From Nonomuraea deserti (GTDB lineage Bacteria; Actinomycetota; Actinomycetes; Streptosporangiales; Streptosporangiaceae): a DNA stretch of 64,000 nucleotides. Made by a program: the position numbers and the translations under genes. The stretch is from positions 119,558 through 183,557 of the forward strand of contig NZ_SMKO01000001.1 in NCBI RefSeq assembly GCF_004348685.1, in the 5' to 3' direction. Positions 41,817 through 50,397 of the stretch are shown here, in pieces. The first letter of the stretch is position 1. Every line of letters begins with the position of its first letter. The notes beneath the pieces were generated by a model. It made no database searches. It was not told where the DNA came from and saw only the letters and a program-made list of their open reading frames with translations.

Positions 41817-42170
41817 GGCGCGATCATCAGCAGCCAGGCGAAAAGCGGTGTCATGCCGCGCAGTGGTTCGAGAAACATTTTGCGCGACCTATTACGGCGA
41901 ATGCCTGATTGGGCCACCCGTCCGGCATGTCAGACCGGGGAGTCAAGTGACCGGCAAGCACCCCTTCGACGCCTCCTGGGTGCTTGTCCGGGCGATGGCG
42001 AGTGGCCTGACCAGCACGATCGTGAAGGGCGTGCGGCGTCCCTCGTATGCCCCAGAACCGGAGAAAGCCGCGAAACCATTGAATTCCGCGAATAGCGACG
42101 TTGCCCGGCTGCGTACTCCCCGCTTCCTCTAGCGTTTTCGACAATGCCGCGCGAGTGAATTGGAGCGTAT
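41817..42170. other. Intergenic region before the lipoprotein gene
   Basis: This 354-bp stretch has no convincing gene. It contains a 9-bp inverted repeat (CAAGCACCC 41955-41963 / GGGTGCTTG 41978-41986) and should hold divergent promoters for the FAD protein (minus) and the lipoprotein (plus). The 3' part is AT-richer. Confidence 0.5.
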
Positions 42171-42842
42171 ATGCTTAAGACCATTTCTGGCATATGTCTG
42201 GGCATGCTGGCCCTTGCCGGATGTTCCTCCGGGGAGGAGCCGCAGGCGCCCGCCGCCTCGGCGTCCGCGTCCTCGCCGTCCGCCGCCTCGGCCAAACTCC
42301 GCGCCGCCCTGCTGCCGGTGCCCGACGGCATGCACGTCGCCTACGGCCCGGAGCTCGGCGCGTTCGGCACGCTCAAGTCCACCCAGCAGGGCATCGCCGC
42401 GCTGCGCCAGGCCAAGCTGCAGCGGCCGGAGTGCGCGGGCGCGGCCCAGCTCGACATCGAGCAGCCCGACATCGCGGGGGCGCCCGCCGCTGTGATCGCG
42501 TTCGCCGCCGAGCGCGGCTCGATCACGCAGGCGGTGGTGTCGCTGCCGTCGGAGTCCTTCCCCAAGCCGCTGCCGCGCCAGTGCGCCTCCTACACGGCCG
42601 ACGTCGGCGGCACGCAGGTGACGTACAAGACCAGGACGCTGAAGATGCCGCGCAAGGGCGACGAGTCGCGCGCCTACCTCACCTCGGCCGCGGGCGGCGA
42701 GAAGAACGCGCAGATCGGCTCCGTCATGATCAGGCGGGGCACCGTGGTCATGAGCATGCTCGTGGTCGGCCAGAAGGTGAAGGCGCAGGGCCTGTACGAA
42801 CTGGCCCGCCTCGCCGACAAGAACCTCGAACAGGTCGCCTGA
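42171..42842 (+). CDS. Putative lipoprotein
   Basis: This 223-residue protein has a signal peptide ending in a lipobox (GMLALAGC), so Cys18 should be lipidated. A Ser/Ala/Pro-rich spacer follows, then a domain with two Cys (PECAGA, RQCASY), probably disulfide-linked. The fold resembles small secreted actinobacterial lipoproteins of unknown role. It ends 4 bp before the convergent glycosyltransferase. Confidence 0.85.
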   Translation: MLKTISGICLGMLALAGCSSGEEPQAPAASASASSPSAASAKLRAALLPVPDGMHVAYGPELGAFGTLKSTQQGIAALRQAKLQRPECAGAAQLDIEQPDIAGAPAAVIAFAAERGSITQAVVSLPSESFPKPLPRQCASYTADVGGTQVTYKTRTLKMPRKGDESRAYLTSAAGGEKNAQIGSVMIRRGTVVMSMLVVGQKVKAQGLYELARLADKNLEQVA

Positions 42843-42846
42843 CGGG

Positions 42847-44955
42847 TCAGATGAGCACGTGGTCGTCAGGGCGGCCGACGAAGGAGAACTGCGCGTTGCG
42901 GGTCAGCTTGATGTGGTCGGCCTGCCACGTGTGCATCGAGGCGTCGGCGCTGCGCCAGTAGACGAAGTTGAAGCGGTCCGCCGAGTAGATCTTGACGGCG
43001 TCCTCCTTCAGCCGCCGTACCAGCTCGGTGTCCTCGCCGCGGGTGATGTCCGCGAAGCCGTACGAGCGGAACATGTCGGCCTTGCCGAGGAACGTGCCGC
43101 CCTGGACGAGGAACGAGTAGCGGTGCTCCAGGCCGGGCAGGCGCAGCATGGTCGTGTTCATGCCCTCGAAGTACGCGTAGTGCGCGCCCTTGCCGACCAG
43201 CTCGGCGTCGGAGTAGTCGAACGCCCTGACCAGGTCCGACAGATAGTGCTCGCCGTAGAGGTTGTCGTCGTCCATCTTGGCGATCAGGTCGCCCTCGGCG
43301 GCGCCGATCCCCAGGTTCATGCAGGCGCCGAGCGAGAGCGAGGCGTCCGCCGGGAGGACGACGACGTCGGTGATGCCCGCCATGCGGGCCTTGTCGGCGA
43401 CCACGACCGGGTCGATGTCCAGGCCGTGCAGCACCATGACGAGCTGGAGCGGCCGGTGGATCTGGCGGGCCACCGACGAGATCGCGTGCTCGATCTGGGA
43501 GGCGCGGTTGGTGGGCAGCACGACGGAGATCGAGCGCGACCGCGCCCGCACCTGGTGCCCGAGGACCTGGAGGATCTGGTCGACGCGGTGGGAGAACAGA
43601 TGCTTGTCGAAGACGTCGCGCATCGCCAGGTGGCCCGTCCTGGCCCGCAGCTCGGGGCTGTTGATCAGGTGCAGCACCTGGTTGTACGACTCGACCGGCT
43701 CGCGCGCGATCGGGACGAGCCCGCCGAAGGTCTCCTCGATCGCCCGTGACCACCCCGACACGACGGGGGTCGCGCAGGCCGACAGCTCGAAGACACGGCG
43801 GGCGCACATGGTCGGCGAGTCCAGCACCGAGTTGACGTTGAGGAAGACCTTGTACATCCGGTACGCGGCCAGCATCCGGTCGTAGGGCAGCTCGCCCACG
43901 ATGTGCGGCCGGTACTTCTCCGGCCAGGCGTACTTCTCGTCCACCTCGCCGTTGCGGGCGAAGATGTGCAGGCCCAGCTCCCTGATCGGGTCGAGCACGG
44001 TCTCCATCTGCTCGCGGCGCTCGGGGTGCTTGTCGCGGAAGTACATCCCGGCGAACACCACGTCGTGCAGGCGGCCCTGGCGCTGCTGGATGGGGTTGTG
44101 CACGCGGGGCTGGGCGGCGAACTGCAGCACGTCCACCCGGTCATGTCCTAGAACTTCGCGATATTTCGGCAACATGTCACCGTCGCAGGTGAACACGTAG
44201 TCGAACAGCCTGGCCGTGTCGATGAAGAAGTCGAAGTTCGGCGGGTCCTCCTTGTTCCAGAAGACCGTGGGGATGCCCTCCGCACGGCACCAGGCCACCA
44301 GGTCGCGCAGCGGCTCCTTGGGGGCGTTGGTGCCGGTCATCTGGTAGCGCCAGCGGCCCTGGTTGCCGTGCCAGGCCGACTCGCAGAACAGCAGGTCGGG
44401 CCGCTTCTCCGCGAAGATCTCCGGCCAGTCCTTGAGCCCGAACTCGATCTGGTCCCACTCGTAGCGGAAGGCCATCCTGGAGAAGTCGTCAAGGATGACC
44501 GCGACCTTCAGGTCGGGCCTGTTGACCGGGCCCGACGGCCACTTCACCGCCGGCACCTCGACCAGCGGCGGCCGGTTGCTCGCCGCCTCGACGACCTCGG
44601 TGACGGGCGTGGGCGGCTTGGGGGCCTTCTGCTTCGACCTGACCGCCTCGACGATCTTCCCGGGACTCTTCGAGCCCAGCGCCTCGCCCAGCTTGAACGT
44701 GCGCTTGGCCTGCGTGGCCTCCAGCTTCCAGCCGGCATACGCGGCCTTGGCCTCGGCGATCTCCAGCCGCCGCCGCAGCTCTCTCAGCTCCGCCTCGTAC
44801 CGCTCGACGACCTTGCGGTCCTCGGGCAGCCAGTTGACGGGGCCGAGTCGCTGGAACACGAACCCGGAAGGTTCGGGGTGAGAAGAATCGTGCGAAGCAC
44901 CAAGATGTGCGGGGGGAACGCGGGGGGCCTGCCCCCCGCGGGGATTTTCGGCCAT
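42847..44955 (-). CDS. Two-domain glycosyltransferase (GT-B-like N-terminus, GT2 C-terminus)
   Basis: This protein has 702 residues. A charged coiled region is at ~45-85. An N-terminal GT-B/DUF3880-like part (KVAVILDDFSRMAFRYEWDQ ... ARRVFELSACATPVVSGWSRAIEE) is followed by a C-terminal GT2 domain with SVVLPTNRASQIEHAI and the DDD metal motif (AKMDDDNLYG), plus GEDTELVRRL. It should add sugars in surface-polysaccharide synthesis. It follows wecB on the same strand by 53 bp. Confidence 0.85.
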   Translation of the reverse strand: MAENPRGGQAPRVPPAHLGASHDSSHPEPSGFVFQRLGPVNWLPEDRKVVERYEAELRELRRRLEIAEAKAAYAGWKLEATQAKRTFKLGEALGSKSPGKIVEAVRSKQKAPKPPTPVTEVVEAASNRPPLVEVPAVKWPSGPVNRPDLKVAVILDDFSRMAFRYEWDQIEFGLKDWPEIFAEKRPDLLFCESAWHGNQGRWRYQMTGTNAPKEPLRDLVAWCRAEGIPTVFWNKEDPPNFDFFIDTARLFDYVFTCDGDMLPKYREVLGHDRVDVLQFAAQPRVHNPIQQRQGRLHDVVFAGMYFRDKHPERREQMETVLDPIRELGLHIFARNGEVDEKYAWPEKYRPHIVGELPYDRMLAAYRMYKVFLNVNSVLDSPTMCARRVFELSACATPVVSGWSRAIEETFGGLVPIAREPVESYNQVLHLINSPELRARTGHLAMRDVFDKHLFSHRVDQILQVLGHQVRARSRSISVVLPTNRASQIEHAISSVARQIHRPLQLVMVLHGLDIDPVVVADKARMAGITDVVVLPADASLSLGACMNLGIGAAEGDLIAKMDDDNLYGEHYLSDLVRAFDYSDAELVGKGAHYAYFEGMNTTMLRLPGLEHRYSFLVQGGTFLGKADMFRSYGFADITRGEDTELVRRLKEDAVKIYSADRFNFVYWRSADASMHTWQADHIKLTRNAQFSFVGRPDDHVLI

Positions 44956-45008
44956 GGTGGACGCCTAACGCTCAGCGGAGGTACATCATGCTACGGCGGA
45001 AATGGCCA

Positions 45009-46136
45009 CTATTCGGGGCGTTTGCCCTGAGAGGCGGGGGCCAGGTTGTCCCCCTTGAGCCAGGCGGAGATCACCTTGGCGACCCGCGGGCCGGCCTGGC
45101 CGTCCCACAACACCGGCAGCTCGCCCGCCGGCGTCGAGGCGCCGTCGGCCAGCGCCTTCTCCGCCGCCGCCGGCAGCAGCGCGGGCGTGACCAGCCGGTT
45201 CGTGCCGTGCGTGATCGTGATCGGCCGCTCGGTGTTGGGCCGGACGGTCAGGCAGGGCACGCCCAGCACGGTCGTCTCCTCCTGTACGCCGCCGGAGTCG
45301 GTGATCACCAGCGCCGCCCCGCGTACGAGTGAGAGGAAGTCCACATAACCCAGCGGATCCACCACCTTGACCGACGGGCCGTCCAGACCCGCCGCGGCCA
45401 GCCGGGCCTTGCCCCGCGGGTGCACGGGCACCACGAGCGGGATCTGCCGCGACACGTCCAGAACCGCGTCGACCAGCTCCTTGGCGGCCTCGACCGTGTC
45501 CACGTTCGCCGGCCTGTGCAGGGTCGCCACGGCGTAGCGCTCGGGCAGGCCGAGCCGCTCCACCACGGGCGCCGGGTCCAGCGAGGGCAGGGCCGCGTAC
45601 AGGCTGTCGATCATCGGGTTGCCCACCAGGTGCACCTTGGACGCGGGCACGCCTTCGGACGCCAGGTAGGAAAGCGCCTCAGGCGAGGTGGCGAACAGCA
45701 CGTCGGCCAGCGCGTCGGTGACGACCCGGTTCACCTCCTCCGGCATGCCGCGGTCGAACGAGCGCAGCCCCGCCTCCACGTGCGCGGTCTTCACGCCCAG
45801 CTTGGCGCAGACGAGGATCGCGGCCAGCGTCGAGTTGACGTCGCCGTACACCACGACCAGGTCGGGCTCCTGCTCCTGCACGACCTCCTCCAGGCCGACG
45901 AGCAGCGCGGCGGTCTGCTTGGCGTGGGTGCCCGAGCCGACGCCCAGGTTCGCCACCGGCTCGGGCAGGCCGAGATCGGCGAAGAACACGTCCGACATCA
46001 GCGCGTCATAGTGCTGACCGGTGTGGATGATGCCCTGCCGCACGCCGAGTTCACCGAGTGCCCGGACCACCGGGGCCGCTTTCACGAAATTGGGACGAGC
46101 ACCCAATACGTGCAGGACCAGGGGGTTCTCCCTCAT
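45009..46136 (-). CDS. wecB: UDP-N-acetylglucosamine 2-epimerase (non-hydrolysing)
   Basis: This 375-residue protein has hallmarks of WecB: HVLGARPNFVKAAPV, HTGQHYD, VVYGDVNSTLA, EAGLRSFDRGMPEEVNR, TLHRPANVD and ITDSGGVQEETT. It converts UDP-GlcNAc to UDP-ManNAc. The wecC gene that oxidises the product lies on the other strand 1.9 kb away. It is 56 bp from the divergent glycosyltransferase gene, so both cluster arms could share a control region. Confidence 0.96.
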   Translation of the reverse strand: MRENPLVLHVLGARPNFVKAAPVVRALGELGVRQGIIHTGQHYDALMSDVFFADLGLPEPVANLGVGSGTHAKQTAALLVGLEEVVQEQEPDLVVVYGDVNSTLAAILVCAKLGVKTAHVEAGLRSFDRGMPEEVNRVVTDALADVLFATSPEALSYLASEGVPASKVHLVGNPMIDSLYAALPSLDPAPVVERLGLPERYAVATLHRPANVDTVEAAKELVDAVLDVSRQIPLVVPVHPRGKARLAAAGLDGPSVKVVDPLGYVDFLSLVRGAALVITDSGGVQEETTVLGVPCLTVRPNTERPITITHGTNRLVTPALLPAAAEKALADGASTPAGELPVLWDGQAGPRVAKVISAWLKGDNLAPASQGKRPE

Positions 46137-46192
46137 TGACCTCGCCTTTCATAGCGGAAGGGAAAAAACGCTGCCTATGGTACGGTCACCGC

Positions 46193-47875
46193 GTGGCATC
46201 CGACGCCAGTCGTCAAGACTCCTCCCGCTCATCCGACAGGGTTTCCGCGAAGTCCGCCCGTGCCGGCGTCGGTGGACTTCTCAAAGGCTTCGTCCAGCAC
46301 CCGATCATCGTTTCCCGGGTGGTCATGACGAAGGTCAGGTCCGACCCCGTCCGCGTGGCCCAGGCCGCCGCCGACACGCTCCCGCCCCGGATGCGCCCCA
46401 TCGTGGGCAGCGTGGCCTGGCCGGCCGCGCGGCGGGCCCGGCGCATGGTGCGCAAGTTCGGCATGCGCGTGGTCAAGGGCCCGTGGAACGAAGCCAAGAC
46501 CCACTGGGACGCCGGCCGCGTCAGCGAGGCCGCCGCCGTGCTCGAGGCGCACACCAAATACCCCTTCGTCAAGCGCAGGGCCGCCTACTACCGCGGCGAG
46601 CTGGCCGCCATCAGCCCCGACCCGATCCCGCCGGGGCCCAAGGTGGCCATCCTGAGCCGGGTCGAGAACCGCGTGCTGCACGTCGTCACCAACGCGCTGC
46701 CGTACACGCAGGCCGGCTACACCGTCCGCACCCACCGCATCGTCACCTCGCAGAAGGCCGCCGGCATCGACCCGCACGTGGTCACGAGCTGGGGCTGGCC
46801 GATGTTGCAGGGTCACGCCGACGCGGCCCCGTACGAAGAGATCGACGGCATCCCCTACTACCGGCTGCTGCCGGACGGGCACGGGGAGATGCCGTTCGAG
46901 ACCCAGGGCCGCATCACGAGGGGCGCCGACGGGGTCACCAAGCTGGTGACCGAGCTGCGGCCGCAGGTCGTGCACGCCGCCACCGACCACCGCAACGGCT
47001 CGATCGCCCACGCCGTGCGCGACAGGACGGGCACGCCGTTCGTCTACGAGGTGCGCGGCTTCCTGGAGGAGACCTGGGCCTCGCGTGACCCGATCCGCGT
47101 CGGCAGCCAGCGGCACGTGCTCCAGCGCGAGCGCGAGGCGTTCCTGATGCGCGAGGCGGACGCCGTGGTGACGCTGGCCGAGACGATGGCCGCCGAGATC
47201 GTCGAGCGCGGCGTGCCCAGGGAGAAGATCCACCTGGCGCCCAACGCCGTGGACGACTCGCTGCTGTCGGTCCACTACGACGGCGCCTCGTTCAGGCAGG
47301 CGCACGGCATCGAGCCCGGCGAGATCGTGGTCGGGTCGGTGTCCAGCATCGTGGCCTACGAGGGGTTCGCCACCCTGCTGCGGGCCGCCGCGCTCCTGCG
47401 TGACGACCGCACCCCGGTGCGGGTGCTCATCGTCGGCGACGGCACCGAGCGCGACACCCTGCTTGAGCTGGTCGACGAGCTGGGTCTGAGCGACGCCGTG
47501 CTGCCGGGACGGGTCGGTCCCGAGGAGGCGCTGCAGGCGCAGGACGCCATCGACATCTTCGTCTGCCCGCGCGAGGACCTTCGTGTGTGCCGACTTGTTA
47601 CGCCATTGAAACCGGTCGAGGCGATGGCGCTCGGCAAACCCGTCGTACTCAGCGATCTGCCCGCGCTTTCCGAGCTCGTCGGCTCCGACGGCGCCGGAAT
47701 GCTCGTGCCGCCCGGCGATCCTGCCGCGCTGGCCAAGGCACTCGCCGGGCTCAGGGAAGATCCCGCCAAGCGGGCGGAGATGGGCGAGGCGGGGCGGGCC
47801 GAAGTGGCGGCGAAGCGCACGTGGAGCCGGGTTGCCGAGACTTATCAAGCTCTATACCGGTCACTTGCCGAATGA
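46193..47875 (+). CDS. GT4-family glycosyltransferase
   Basis: This 560-residue protein has a ~140-residue N-terminal helical region, then a GT-B fold with RVLHVVTNALPYTQAGYTVR at the acceptor side and a donor-side EDLRVCRLVTPLKPVEAMALG motif with the conserved Glu. The GTG at 46193 is chosen. TATGGT at 46176 would place the transcript start only ~5 bp upstream, so the gene may be leaderless. Part of the wecB/wecC polysaccharide cluster. Confidence 0.85.
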   Translation: MASDASRQDSSRSSDRVSAKSARAGVGGLLKGFVQHPIIVSRVVMTKVRSDPVRVAQAAADTLPPRMRPIVGSVAWPAARRARRMVRKFGMRVVKGPWNEAKTHWDAGRVSEAAAVLEAHTKYPFVKRRAAYYRGELAAISPDPIPPGPKVAILSRVENRVLHVVTNALPYTQAGYTVRTHRIVTSQKAAGIDPHVVTSWGWPMLQGHADAAPYEEIDGIPYYRLLPDGHGEMPFETQGRITRGADGVTKLVTELRPQVVHAATDHRNGSIAHAVRDRTGTPFVYEVRGFLEETWASRDPIRVGSQRHVLQREREAFLMREADAVVTLAETMAAEIVERGVPREKIHLAPNAVDDSLLSVHYDGASFRQAHGIEPGEIVVGSVSSIVAYEGFATLLRAAALLRDDRTPVRVLIVGDGTERDTLLELVDELGLSDAVLPGRVGPEEALQAQDAIDIFVCPREDLRVCRLVTPLKPVEAMALGKPVVLSDLPALSELVGSDGAGMLVPPGDPAALAKALAGLREDPAKRAEMGEAGRAEVAAKRTWSRVAETYQALYRSLAE

Positions 47876-47993
47876 TGACCTTCGTGTTGGCTGTCTCTTA
47901 CGACGGGTTCGGTCGCATTAGGCGTGAGCTAGGTGGAGTTGAGATAACCTTTGCGACCATGAAGTGTTGTTTCCGGCTCCCTAAGGCACAGCT

Positions 47994-49256
47994 GTGACAG
48001 AAATCGACTTGGCTGTCATCGGTCTGGGCTACGTCGGCATGCCGCTCGCCAAAGAGGCGGCGGGCGCCGGGTTGCGGGTCGTCGGCGTGGACGTCGACCC
48101 CCGCAAGGTCGACGCGCTCAACGCCGGGCAGTCCTACATCGATGACCTGACCGACGCGGACCTCGAACACATGCTGGCCAACGGGTTCAGCGCCACCCTC
48201 GACGAGACCGTGCTGGCCAGAAGCAACACCATCGTCATCTGCGTGCCCACCCCGCTCGACGAGGACCACCGTCCTGACCTGTCGGCCGTGGAGGGCGCCA
48301 CCAAGACCGTCGCCCGCAACCTGAGCAAGGGCACGCTCGTCGTGCTCGAGTCCACCACCTGGCCGGGCACCACCGACGAGGTGGCCAGGCCGCTGCTGGA
48401 GAGCTCGGGGCTCGTCGCGGGCGAGGACTTCCACCTGGCGTTCTCGCCCGAGCGCATCGACCCCGGCAACGCCAAGTTCGGGCTGCGCAACACCCCCAAG
48501 GTCGTGGGCGGCTACACGCCCACCTGCCGCGACCGCGCGACGGCGTTCTACGGGCGCTTCATCGAGCAGGTGGTGCCGGTCAGCGGCACCCGCGAGGCCG
48601 AGATGGCCAAGCTGCTGGAGAACACCTACCGGCACGTCAACATCGCCCTCGTCAACGAGATGGCGATCTTCTGCGACGAGCTCGGCATCGACCTGTGGGA
48701 GTCGATCGAGGCCGCCGCGACCAAGCCGTTCGGCTTCCAGAAGTTCCTGCCAGGACCTGGCGTCGGCGGGCACTGCATCCCCGTCGACCCGTCCTACCTC
48801 TCCTACACCGTGCGCAAGCTCGGCTACCCGTTCCGGTTCGTCGAGCTGGCGCAGGAGATCAACGAGCGGATGCCGTCGTACGTGGTGGCGCGCGTCCAAC
48901 GATTGCTGAACAGCAACAAGAAGCCCGTGAACGGCGCCAAAGTGGTTATGCTCGGCGTCACTTACAAACCGGATATCGCCGACGAGCGTGAGACCCCGGC
49001 GCTCCCAGTGGCGCGAGCGCTGCTGGAGCTGGGGGCGGAGCTCTCGTTCGCGGATCCGTACGTCAAGGAGTGGTCGGTCGACGGCACCGCGGTGCCGCGT
49101 GAGGAGGATCTCGCCGAGGCCGTGACCAACGCGGACGTGACGCTGCTCCTGCAGCAGCACGCCGCATTCGACCTCGACATGGTCGAGGCGAAAGCCAAGC
49201 TCGTGCTGGACACCCGAGGCGTTCTCGCCGAGGGTGAACGCGTCGAGCGGCTGTAG
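47994..49256 (+). CDS. wecC: UDP-N-acetyl-D-mannosamine dehydrogenase
   Basis: This 420-residue UDP-sugar dehydrogenase has an N-terminal Rossmann motif (AVIGLGYVGMPLAKEAA), STTWPGTTDEV, AFSPERIDPGN, the LLENTYRHVNIALVNEM helix, the catalytic Cys in PGVGGHCIPVDP and YKPDIADERETPA. It oxidises UDP-ManNAc to UDP-ManNAcA with NAD. It could be a related UDP-sugar dehydrogenase, but the nearby WecB supports this call. Confidence 0.93.
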   Translation: MTEIDLAVIGLGYVGMPLAKEAAGAGLRVVGVDVDPRKVDALNAGQSYIDDLTDADLEHMLANGFSATLDETVLARSNTIVICVPTPLDEDHRPDLSAVEGATKTVARNLSKGTLVVLESTTWPGTTDEVARPLLESSGLVAGEDFHLAFSPERIDPGNAKFGLRNTPKVVGGYTPTCRDRATAFYGRFIEQVVPVSGTREAEMAKLLENTYRHVNIALVNEMAIFCDELGIDLWESIEAAATKPFGFQKFLPGPGVGGHCIPVDPSYLSYTVRKLGYPFRFVELAQEINERMPSYVVARVQRLLNSNKKPVNGAKVVMLGVTYKPDIADERETPALPVARALLELGAELSFADPYVKEWSVDGTAVPREEDLAEAVTNADVTLLLQQHAAFDLDMVEAKAKLVLDTRGVLAEGERVERL

Positions 49257-49275
49257 CGACGGAGGGCTGCGCGCA

Positions 49276-50364
49276 GTGCACGTGCTCGTCATGACGGTGG
49301 TGCATAACCCCGAGGACGCGAGGATCCTGCATCGGCAGATCCGTGCTCTCGTGGACGCCGGTCATGAGGTCACGTACGCGGCGTCGTTCACCGCTTTCGG
49401 CGTCGTCCCTCGTCCCTGGGTCACGGGCGTCGATCTGCCCAGGGCCGCGCAGCGCAAACGTCTGTCGGCCGTGCTGGCCGCCCGGCGGCTGTTCAAGCGC
49501 ATGCGCGACAAGGTCGACCTCGTCCTGATCCACGACCCCGAGCTGCTGTTCGCCGTGTGGGGCATGCGCAACCGGCCCCCCGTGGTGTGGGACGTGCACG
49601 AGGACACCCCGGCCACGCTCTCGCTGAAGCCCTGGCTCCCCTCGCTCCTGCGGCCGCCCGTGCGCTTCATGGCCCGCATGCTCGAAGGCACCGCCGAGCG
49701 TCACATGCACCTGATGCTGGCCGAGACGGCGTACGCGGGCCGGTTCGAGCACGCTCACCCCATCGTGCCCAACGAGACCTGGGTGCCCGACTCCGTGACC
49801 CCTCCCGGCGACGACCGGGTGGTCTATCTCGGCTGGCTGTCGCGGGCCAGGGGCGTGATCGAGGCCGTCGAGGTGGCCAAGCTGCTGCAGCCGTACCGCG
49901 TGGCCGTGGAGCTGATCGGGTACGCCGACCCGCAGAGCCGTCCGATGCTCAACCAGGCCGTCACCGAGGGCCTGCTGGAATGGCGCGACTTCATGCCCAA
50001 CGACGAGGCGCTCAAGCGGCTTGACGGGGCGCTCGCGGGGCTTTCCTTACTCCACGACGAGCCCAACTACCGGCATTCCATGCCGACGAAGATCGTTGAG
50101 TACATGGCCCACGGCATCCCCGTCATCACCACCCCCTCCCCGCGCGCCGTCGAGCTGGTCGAACGTTACGACAGCGGCGTCGTCGTGCCGTGGGAAAACC
50201 CCAAGGCGGTCGCGCAGGCGGTGCTGACCCTCCGCGACGACGTGCGGGAGCGACGGGCGCAGGGGGCGCGCGGTTACGCGGCGGCCCGCGCCAACCACCA
50301 CTGGCCCAACTCCGCGAAGAGGTTCGTAGCCCAGCTGGAGTCGTGGGCGGGCGTCAGCCGATAA
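49276..50364 (+). CDS. GT4-family glycosyltransferase
   Basis: This 362-residue GT-B glycosyltransferase has HVLVMTVVHNPEDARILHRQ at the N-terminus and the donor-domain MPTKIVEYMAHGIPVITTPSP with the conserved Glu. The GTG at 49276 behind GGAGGG is chosen; the longer frame would overlap wecC. Likely adds a sugar in the surface glycan made with UDP-ManNAcA. Confidence 0.88.
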   Translation: MHVLVMTVVHNPEDARILHRQIRALVDAGHEVTYAASFTAFGVVPRPWVTGVDLPRAAQRKRLSAVLAARRLFKRMRDKVDLVLIHDPELLFAVWGMRNRPPVVWDVHEDTPATLSLKPWLPSLLRPPVRFMARMLEGTAERHMHLMLAETAYAGRFEHAHPIVPNETWVPDSVTPPGDDRVVYLGWLSRARGVIEAVEVAKLLQPYRVAVELIGYADPQSRPMLNQAVTEGLLEWRDFMPNDEALKRLDGALAGLSLLHDEPNYRHSMPTKIVEYMAHGIPVITTPSPRAVELVERYDSGVVVPWENPKAVAQAVLTLRDDVRERRAQGARGYAAARANHHWPNSAKRFVAQLESWAGVSR

Positions 50365-50397
50365 CGGTTCTCCTTCAAGGGCGGTAGGTACCTGAAC